Positions 55,551 to 64,000 of a stretch of 64,000 nucleotides of DNA are shown here, piece after piece. The DNA is from Thuidium tamariscinum. Taxonomy: Eukaryota; Streptophyta; Bryopsida; Hypnales; Thuidiaceae. The notes under the pieces were generated by a model that had not been told where the DNA came from, did not search any database, and worked only from the letters and a program-made list of their open reading frames with translations. Within the stretch, counting starts at the first letter, position 1, and every line of letters starts with the position of its first letter. The translations under genes and the position numbers were made by a program. The stretch lies in contig OX344756.2 of the NCBI GenBank assembly GCA_947034885.2, forward strand, positions 25,341,489-25,405,488. The letters are read 5' to 3'.

Positions 55551-56483
55551 CAACTATGAATTCACAGTTTCCAAGACAACTGGTCACTCACAAACCACTA
55601 ACAAATAAGCATACATTAACTTGGGATAACCTCCCATCAATCAATTAGACCAAAAATTTGAGATACCTTCTCAAACGATTAGGCACACATATTAGATTTA
55701 TTACAATTAACTCAAAAAAATTTGACTGAATCAATAACCATTGATTTGGCTACCCGCCAATTAGACAATTCACTTCAAATTAACTCACAATACTCAAATT
55801 GACAGTCTCCAATCACAATTTAATTCAAGAACAAACTTAAATCCAAACACAAATAAATCACACACAAATTGATAGGATGACCTCCTAATCAATTTCCACC
55901 AACAATTACACTCACAAGAAATTCACAACACCCACTACCTGTGAGGTTGGAATACAAAGACAATTTACAAAAATTACAATATATTGATAATATTGGCAAA
56001 GTACAAAACTTGACAAGAACTAGATAACCGAGAGAGTGAGAGAGAATGGGAGTAGCCTCCTTGTCATATAGTCTACAAGGAAGGAAAAGAATTGGAAAAC
56101 ATGTCCTTTCAATTCTCAACTTCTAACTACCTATTTGACCCGCTTTTGAATCTAAGTCTATCACTACAAGAAAATGGGGTCTTTTAAGTAGTGTCCTAGA
56201 CATCATGTCTTTTAAGTAATGTCTTTTAATGTGTCTTTTAAGTAAAATTTTATTGAAAAGACAGTCTTTTTAGTAAAATTTTACTTAAAAGACATGATGT
56301 CTAGGACACTACTTAAAAGACTCCATTCTCTTGTAGTGTATTAGCCCATTAAAATCTTTAAATAGACTTTCACACAAGATTTAATGCTAATTGTCACACT
56401 AACATGGGAAATAGACTAATTCTATTTTCTATTCACATTAGCTAAGCCAACTAAGCAAAAAAATTCAAAATTTTAAGTCTACA
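55551..56483 (-). repeat. Probable 3' LTR end of a second Gypsy-like element
   Basis: The right edge ends AAGTCTACA at 56483, like the outer element's LTR (TTTGTCTACA). It is followed on the minus strand by the polypurine-like GTAAAGTTGGGGACTA and a TTGACGCCCTCGTCA word shared with 6119. The left boundary is not determined, and the start given is approximate. A CACTA miniature element is inserted at 56162. Confidence 0.45.
56162..56338. mobile_element. CACTA MITE
   Basis: 177 bp, CACTACAAGAAAATGG to CTCTTGTAGTG inverted, with TAT duplicated on both sides (56159-56161 and 56339-56341). A foldback rich in CTTTTAAGTA words. Confidence 0.9.
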
Positions 56484-56638
56484 TAGTCCCCAACTTTACC
56501 AGATTGACGCCCTCGTCATTCAAATCACTGCCTCATGCTTCGGTTGCTATCTTGGTGCGCTTTTTGCTTATTGTCTAACATGTCCAGCTCCTTTTGGACT
56601 TCGTCACTCCGCTCCAACAACGCCATGTTGTTGTTGCG

Positions 56639-58640
56639 CTAGTTCTCTAGCCACTTGTTGGTGGCTATGTGTCGAGTAGTCGTGAACTCATTCACAATAG
56701 ACAAGAGGGCACTGTAGAGGAAATGGGTAATAGCCATCACCTCCACCAATCTATGCGAACGAGCACCTTGGCACTTAATCTTCATTAGAATGTGAAATTC
56801 GGGTCTTGTCTTGTCAAATTTGTTCACAATGATTATGACCTTGTGGTTTTCACACATATCTCTCAAAAAGTCGCAGAATATGGCAACCCTGAAACAGACA
56901 GGGTTGGTATGGGTGATACGTTGCTCGTGGAAGAGGTGGTACCTCAGCACATTGCTTCGGGGTATTGAATTCTCCGAGAATCCGGAGCCATTTTTACTCC
57001 ACAGAGTCTATAACTGTCGTTGGGTTCCACTTATACTTGCAAAGGCAAGGGCAGAAGTGTCCATTTGTCACCACCGTAGTTGGAGGTTCAATTTGCCAAG
57101 TTGAGGAAATTTGGTCACACTCTTGATCCCACGGAAAATCCTCCTCCATCGAGTCACCGTAATCTTTGACCAGCCATCTCAAAGCATCCCAAGAAGAATT
57201 GGCCTCTCTTTATCCATGTTGGCAAATATTTTGTAGTATTACCCTAAGAAATGGCAAGTTGCCTTCGTCCCTTGTATCGGAGTAGCCACCTTGAGAATCT
57301 TGGCTGGGACATACATCTTTGGAGGTAAATGGACCGGGAAATGGACCAACGCACTCAACTTTGCATCCGACATGGTAAGTCGACCCTTGTTCATCTCATC
57401 CACTACGTGCTGTAGTCTCTCCCCCGCAGTCTAGATTGCGAAAGTATAGTGACTATTTGTGAATTCACCCCGCCTTGCCAACGCCTCTCAGTACAGACAA
57501 CTCGCCAAAACCTCGCAAATGCTTGCAAGACTACACGCATTGTTGGGGTAAAATTGGCTGAGTAGTTTGGCCATCTCCACCACCCAGCAAATTCGTAGCT
57601 CGCGGTCCTCCACCACTCTGGCAATTTCGGCTCGATGGTCGCCAATTTGAATCTTGTGCCCAGAAATCGCTCCCGAGTCAATTTGCCTGCGAATCTTCAA
57701 TTGCTTCTCCAAGTTCATGTAGTAGAGGAGGGCTCTGACTCCCACGTTTGCAATTGGGTGCAACAATAACGTCCAATCTTCCAATTCTAAGTTGGCTTGA
57801 ACGGGCATCTTACAAATTAGGTTTTGTAAGTTGTCGAATTGCTCCGCCGTCTCCCACATTTCCTCAAATTGACTACGGCTGACAAGTTGTCCCTTCCTTA
57901 GGTCGAAAATAGTTAGATAGACATCACTTTGTAACATATAAGAATGAAAAAGAGAAAAGCTCGGTGGCAAATCACACTGTTGATTCCAGAGTGCTTGCCT
58001 AAGCGAACATGCCAACTCGTCCATCTACTCCATTTCTTGCTGCAACTCCTCGTTTGACAAAGTCAAAAGTCAAATATCACTCTTCAGAGCTTGAATCTTC
58101 TCTTCCGATGCTCCGCTTAGTTGAAACAAGTCATCCACCGCCAATTGATCAACTCAACTCATGGCAATGCGATGCTGCTCCTTAAGCTTCGTCAATTCGG
58201 CTTGAACTTGTGCCTTGTTCTTGCGAATGATGGTGGTGGCTTCTCGCAAGGAGTCCATCTTCTTCTGGCTCTCTACTTGAAATCTCATCAAATTGACATG
58301 CTCTTGGTAAAATCGAGTTGCTTCCTCTATTGTGGTGCGGCAGACTTTGACCAACTCGTCTCGCTCCAGGGTAATTTGTGCCATCTTGTCCCGTAAAGAA
58401 GTCTCATTCTCTCTCAGTGCCCGGATCCCCTTTTGGTCAATTTGAGTCTCAATCTCCAAAGCTTTGAATTCCATCAATAAGGTCTGGTAAGGTCCTTCTA
58501 GTTCCTTCTCCTCTACTGCCTTGCCCTTAACAATCAATTTGACGGAAATTGAGACTGGGGCAGGTGCCTTACATCCAAAATCATTCGGTTCTACTGAAAT
58601 TTGGCTAGTTGATAGTAGTCAACTCGTCTAAGGTGAAACG
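56639..58640 (-). pseudogene. Decayed gag-like polyprotein region of the second retroelement
   Basis: Minus-strand fragments in several frames, with stops between. In order: 58537-58154 is a coiled coil (KGKAVEEKELEGPYQTLLME, then KALEIETQIDQKG). 58024-57488 contains QSDVYLTIFDLRKGQLVSRS and LEDWTLLLHPIANVGVRALL. 57182-56994 has EEDFPWDQECDQISSTWQIE. 56950-56639 is poorer. The layout resembles the gag-like part of large plant Gypsy elements. No protease or reverse transcriptase motif was found. Confidence 0.5.
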
Positions 58641-58684
58641 CTCTCTTGGGCGGCTTTGCAAATGGCCGAAATCACAATGGCTGA

Positions 58685-61493
58685 TGTCGTACGCGCAGTC
58701 TAGCAGAAAGCACTTTTATCACACCCAAACGTGATAACATGACACGGAATCTCGTCCCAGGAGATTCCAGACGTTACTAATAGTTGCATTTTCTGATTTC
58801 TAGATTTTCCAGCACAAAAACACCTAAGTTACTACCTTCTTCTGGAATACCTCTTGGTTTCCGGATTCCGTTCCAGATCTGTTACTTTTCCGGATCCCTT
58901 CTTTTCGTTCCGGATCACACTTATCCGGATCAGTCTCTCAACTCTTTCCGGATTCCTTCTCCGGATCCGGATTACACCTTTTTCCTAGATCCGTCTCAAT
59001 CCGGATTCCAATTCAACCACTCAAGTATCGATTTTAGATGCCCCTGTTTTACCCTCAGGGGGTCCTCTCTTAATCTTTAGAGGGGTAGAGACTTACCACT
59101 CCTAAACCTCACACTCTCTCCTCTCAAACAGAATACACAAATCACACCAAGATACCCAAATATATCCGATATCGTAGTACAGGTAGATCCGGATCCTCAC
59201 AACTTTATGGATGGATCTCAGCTGATCCAATTAGCAGGTCATTCAGGACTACGTTCACTTACCCTTACTACAATGACAAATCCAAAAACATCTAAGTTCA
59301 AAAGGATGTACTTCCCTAGATCTGCGGGTCGACTCAATGGTTGTCAGACCTTCCAGTGGACGGAAACTTTCCTCTAGCAGTTGCTTAACTCCACACGGAT
59401 CCACCCCTGTGGTTCCGGAACCTCCTCCACACCACTCTTGGGCTCACACCGGATCACCGTTCCGGCAAATTAAAGGCTCTACGCACAATTCTAAACCCAA
59501 GTCTTAAGAAATTGGTCACTCAGTTCAGATCTTAGTTGCCTAAGTATCCGAATTCCTCTTCACCCGTCCTTCTCACCTCTCAATACTCCAAGCAAACACA
59601 CCAAGAGAGACTCAAACACAAAGTCAAAGTTGGAATGTCCACCTGCCAGCTCAGATTAAAGAAAGGAATGAAATACAATTGAATATGTGCTAGGAGGGAA
59701 TGCCAGGCCAACTAACTTACTTGCCCCTTAAAAACCCAAATCAAAACAAAAGTCAAAGCCTAAAAACAGAAAACGGAATGCCAACGAGGTAGTGGAAAAT
59801 CCGATACAACCAATCGGAGCCCAACCGGAATATCTGGAAAGGTCCCGGCAAATTGTTCCTAAAGTTCCGGATTGGGATCCACATGTGGAAAATCCGTTCC
59901 GGAAACATTCATCCAGAATTTCAAAAACAACTAACTTCCCTACTCTACTTGCGCACCCTCTTTGATGAAGTGCGCGCGGATGGCATTGAGAGCCTTCGAG
60001 TTGCTGCCTTCGCGGGTGGGGTGTTCTTTGTGGCGAATTGGGTCTGCCTCTTGATCACCGGAGCTGGCGGAGTCACACTCTCTTCTTCCTCCAAGGTCTC
60101 GTCTGAATCTGCCTCCGTACTTTCCGACTCTTCCACTCCTCCCTTGAATCCGCTCGGCTCCCCACCTTTATCGGGGATGACCGGGGTGTTGTGAGGGACC
60201 TTCGCAGCTTCCATCATGTGCGCGAATTTCTCTGGATGCTCCTTGGCCGGATTCTAGAGTGCCTTCATCCAAATCTCTAGATCGATCCGGGGTGTCGCCT
60301 TCTTCGTGGGCGAATCCATTTGCGCTGTTGACGGCCCGGCTGCATTCGGATCTGGTCTGAGGTCGGTGATATTCTTCATTACCGACGTGTCTCCCAGTAG
60401 CCTGTGATCCATCGACATCCGCGCTTGCGCGTTGGGACTCAACCCGGTGTACACTTGCACATTCATCAAGTCCGGAAGGCCTTCACCCATTTCCGGATTC
60501 AGGTCTAGGATGGGAATCAAGAATTCCAACATCCTCCTATGTCGGTCATTCTCGCAATCCGGAACGGCGTATTTGTCCTTTGAATGGGGCGGGTTCCGAA
60601 ACTTCTCAGTATCGAACTTATTATTCCAGGTGGCCATTCCTAATCCGGTTTTCCTAAACCCGTATACTTCCGCCCATACCTCTGCCATCCAAGTGGTTGG
60701 CCTGCCTCTCACTATCAACTGGTATTGATTCAGAACTCCCGTGAGGAGTTCCTGAATCATTTCCTCATTCTTCATGCTCCAAGGGCGCCGGATTAGACCC
60801 TCGCACCTTAAGAACACCAGATCATCTTCTAGCTCCTTCCGATGCTGCGGATCGGAAGGGATGATCGACAAAATGGCTTTGGCGGTCACCACCATCTTTT
60901 TCGGATTGGAGGAACTAGCCATCTCTCCATCCGACTCTCTATCCGTTGGTGCGGTCGGCACCGACCCTATACTGTACCTAGAACCGATCTTTACTCTCAC
61001 CACTCTTTCACTCTCTATACGCGCTCTCTAGTACCTGCATACAAGTACGCATCGATTTGCCAAATCGAAAAGGGAAAATGAGGTGAGGTGAAGGGATTTT
61101 TATACCAGTCGGTACCCACCGTTCTCGGGTTCCAACGGAACGTCGCAACGTTCCCGAATCGTTACACTAGCTTCCGTAGGTCGGCGGCATAGACCCGTAG
61201 GTGCTGTCCATCCGGAAATCATCTAGATCCGATCTAGATTGTAACCGGTCTGTCTAGGATCCGTTCCATTCATCGTGAAGGTTTGTTCCGGATACTAAAG
61301 GAATCCGATTCGGGAACTCATGGATCATCCGATCCGGATAAACTCCTGAGTCATTCCAGTTGAATGATCCTTAGGCTATAAAAGACTCTAAGTGTCTTTC
61401 ATCCCCACATTTAAACCTAAATTTTTTGAAAATTTGAACTAATCTACTAACTATCCTCCTAGTTTATTGCTTTGATATTTTCGGACTGTGACA
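58685..61493 (-). mobile_element. LTR-like TG...CA unit, internally deleted (copy 2)
   Basis: Starts TGTCGTACGCGCAGTC and ends CGGACTGTGACA, collinear with copy 1 at 45323-49104 but about 1 kb shorter. The putative TSD is weak (GCTGA against ATTGA, 3 of 5), so this insertion is older, or one side has changed. It interrupts the gag-like frames of the second retroelement. Confidence 0.8.
59945..61003 (-). pseudogene. ORF of the LTR-like unit, copy 2, internally deleted
   Basis: Homologous to the copy 1 ORF at both ends. After LEFLIPIL the protein jumps directly to NPEMGEGLPDLMNVQVY, so about 330 residues including the coiled coil are missing while the frame is kept. A TAG at 60254-60256 replaces an Ala or Asn-region codon of copy 1 (KAMANPAREN against KAL, stop, NPAKEH). 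The frame then continues to SKRVRK. At 60049 it keeps the CAG codon that is TAG in copy 1. Confidence 0.65.
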
Positions 61494-61499
61494 ATTGAG

Positions 61500-62095
61500 G
61501 TCAAGATAAGTGGATTGCTCTTCTTCTTGTGTTGAAGCTCCATCTTGATCCGATCGCAGACCACTTGACTCTAGTCGATTTGAGTCCCTAACCAAACCAA
61601 ATAGCACGCCATAATAGCATCATCCTCAGCAAACTCTACATTGTGTGCAAGAAACCAACCTTTGGTTTAAGAAAACCATCCAAACTTCCAATTTGTGGGG
61701 CTTGATGGTAAGAATTGGCCACCCATTCACCATGCGTGCTCCCTCACTAACCATTCCAAATAATTCCATCTTTATTGCTCCTGTCATGGCTAGGACTTCT
61801 GACAATTTGGTCCCTCCTGCAGGTATCTTGAGCACCTTGGAGACAACCTCAAGATCAAGTCCAATTGTAATTCCATTGATCTACACTTCAGCCTTCTTGC
61901 CAAATTGACTGGCCACAACGAATTGCTACACCAAGTCAAGATCAGGATCGGGCCTAGAGAATTTGACGTAGCCCCATAGTCCCGCCAATTCCAATATCTT
62001 CTCCAGACACTGATATTTCTTGAGCGCATCCCCATGGATCTGGTACAAGGTTGTGGAAACTAGTTGCAGCTTTTTCTTCACCATCTTGGCTGCCT
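61500..62095 (-). pseudogene. Gag-like fragment of the second retroelement, N-terminal side
   Basis: Minus-strand sequence in shifting frames: LYQIHGDALKKYQCLEKILE, then FVVASQFGKKAEV, then NGITIGLDLEVVSKVLKIPA and KMELFGMVSEGARMVNGWPI. This resembles the N-terminal Gag-like domain of plant retroelements, often named putative plant transposon protein. Copy 2 at 58685-61493 separates it from the coiled-coil part. Confidence 0.5.
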
Positions 62096-64000
62096 GCAAT
62101 TAGTCTATAATCATTGTCTATTAGACTCTAAATTGCTCAGCAAATTATTATAGACCTAAAAGACTAAACAATTAGACTTTTCTGTAATCAAGCCTCTCCA
62201 CTCTTCAACAATTTGAAATTTTAATTCATTTGGTCAATCTGCCTTTGCAACTCTTGGGTTGGCTCACAGTCTCTCGACAATTAGACCTAAAGACCAACTC
62301 TCAGATTTTCAGTTGCTTCCTTGTGCTTCTATCAAATAGTCTCAAACTGCTTCCTATCTTTTCTTCCTCCTTATTTTTAACACACCAATTAGACTTAGAG
62401 CAAAATTCCTATCACATTCTTCCTTATCTTTTAAAGTTAATTAGGCATGACTAATTTGAAATTAATTTCAAACAAAACTCACACAGTCAATTACTCACAA
62501 TTTGCTCATTTTTTCTCAAGTTAGTTTTGATTCTTTTTAGTTTAGATGAATTGCTTCACAATCTCTTGGATAGTCTTTCCTACTTCCTCGGCTACTTGTC
62601 TATGAGCTAGGTCTTTACTTCTCTCAACAATTTGATTGTATCATTCAGGTAGTTTTACTCTCATTTGTTGAAATTTCAAATTGAATTTGTGGTAAGGTTA
62701 AGGGTTCTAATTGTTCTCCTCTCATTTGCAATTTAGCAAATTCACTCACTCCCTTATCATGTTCTTTCTTATTTTTCCTTCACAACAATTCTATTAGTCT
62801 TTTAATTTTAATTAGCAATTGTGGCTTTAATTAGACTCCTAAGACAATTTGATCTCGCAGTCTCTCAACAATCAGCTTCGACAATTCCCAATTTTATCAT
62901 GCCTACTTGTCTACTCATTCTCTGTTGTACACCATAGTAGCTATACACGAGACCATTAGACTTTTATTGTTGGCTATTTGACTCACATTTCATACATACT
63001 CCTCAATTGCAATCTAATCAAATTCATCTGAGAGACATAATAGCTTGAAAATTGAATAGACTTGCTTACCATGTATGAGACTACTCGCTTACCGTCATTT
63101 GCTCGTAGTATGTCCAATAGCCACTCGGAAATTTTGTAAGCTTCCTCTCACTTTCTTGATCTTGTCTATAACCGTCTGGAATGAATGGCGGTTAGAGTAT
63201 ATCCAGACTACTAGACTCATGCTTCTTTCATTTTCGAAACTTCTGCTTTCTCAGTAGTTTGTCTCTTGCAAATTTATGATATTTTGTAGCCATTAGACTA
63301 AGAACACAAATGAATAGGCTTTAAATTCGCAATTTTCTCTCATTATTTATCATGTTTTCTTAACAATCCTCATGAGAGACTTTGATCAGTAGACTTGAGA
63401 GTTCTTCTATTTAGTCGAAGCAATTAGACTTTAGTTTAAGCTGATTAGTCTAATAGAGGTAAAGGAATATGAGAAAGGTTGCAATTTCACTTTTAAATTA
63501 TTAGTTTTTCTTCACCTCTTCTCTTAAGTCTACTTAATCTGAAACATGTGTAGGAAGAAATAACAATTGGACTCAGAACAACTGACCACTCCCAGTTTAT
63601 CATGTTCTCTTGGCTTACGATTTGACACTTACAGAGCTTTCATCAAAGACTTAATTGAGTTGAGAAATTAGACCGAAACTTCATCCATTTGAAATTTTAA
63701 TACAATATTTGCAATTGATTATAATTCTCATGGCTCGCAGTGACAACTTGACTATCAATTGGTCTTCTTCTTGCTTCAACTCGTTTGTAAGCTTGCGGTT
63801 CTGTATCTGTAGAAGGCAATTTTGAGAAAATTTGTCAATGCATTGATCTAACACTTGTATTTCTATTCAATATGTATTTGGACATATTGACAACTCTCTG
63901 GCAAATTGCTACTCACAACCCAACTTGACAACTTCATCTTCAGTTAGTATTATAAACATGAAGAAATTCCAAAGTATTAATTTGGCTGCAAGTTTACAAG
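62096..64000. other. No gene; AT-rich DNA, probably retroelement-derived
   Basis: Repeated CAATTAGACT and TCTCTCAACAATT words and no reading frames of note. It may be leader or LTR of the second retroelement, but I found no matching LTR edge. Confidence 0.4.

Overview
The window looks like plant (streptophyte) nuclear DNA made almost entirely of transposable elements nested inside one another. Signs of a plant are (TTTAGGG)n telomere-type repeats, CACTA and Tourist-type miniature elements, a Mutator transposase with a SWIM zinc finger, a Ty3/Gypsy-type element primed by a tRNA-Asp-like PBS, and multi-exon genes with GT-AG introns. A piggyBac-like miniature element and the form of the Mutator transposase would suit a non-seed plant or charophyte better than a flowering plant, but this is a weak guess. 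I see no rRNA, tRNA, CRISPR array or ordinary housekeeping gene.

Nesting order, read from target-site duplications (TSDs). Level 1: a small non-autonomous LTR retrotransposon in minus orientation (5595-49426, TSD AATAT, two 503-bp LTRs, about 2.7 kb without its insertions). Level 2, inside its internal region: a CACTA miniature element (6526-6754) and a giant terminal-inverted-repeat (TIR) DNA element (6980-44074, about 21.0 kb without its own insertion). Level 3, inside the giant element: a 16.1-kb Mutator-like element (MULE; 21956-38040, TSD of 11 bp) that cuts an exon of the giant element's main gene. A separate 3.8-kb TG...CA unit (45323-49104, TSD AAACA) sits in the right LTR. A shorter relative of that unit (58685-61493) sits in another decayed retroelement.

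The giant element carries two large genes. One, on the minus strand (8014-11452), encodes a DUF7869-like protein that is probably its transposase. The other, on the plus strand (19580-42148), encodes a very large protein with a ParB-like domain, a degenerate DNA-methyltransferase-like region and a C-terminal FCP1/HAD-phosphatase-like domain. About 25-30 copies of an 18-bp palindrome, ATCGGGAGATCTCCCGAT and close variants, lie through the element in its introns, exons and ends. I see none in the MULE or outside the giant element.

The MULE encodes its transposase on the minus strand (22810-26966) and a separate cargo gene on the plus strand (29558-36521). The cargo gene is again a ParB-like plus beta-class methyltransferase-like fusion. 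Two unrelated transposons in one window therefore carry relatives of the same unusual fusion. This pairing, together with the dispersed palindromes, is the most interesting content here. Most genes carry isolated in-frame stops but few frameshifts, so these copies are probably inactive though young.

Right of 49432 there is AT-rich, partly duplicated non-coding DNA, a piggyBac-like miniature element (54401-54949), a second CACTA miniature element (56162-56338) and eroded gag-like reading frames of another minus-strand retroelement.
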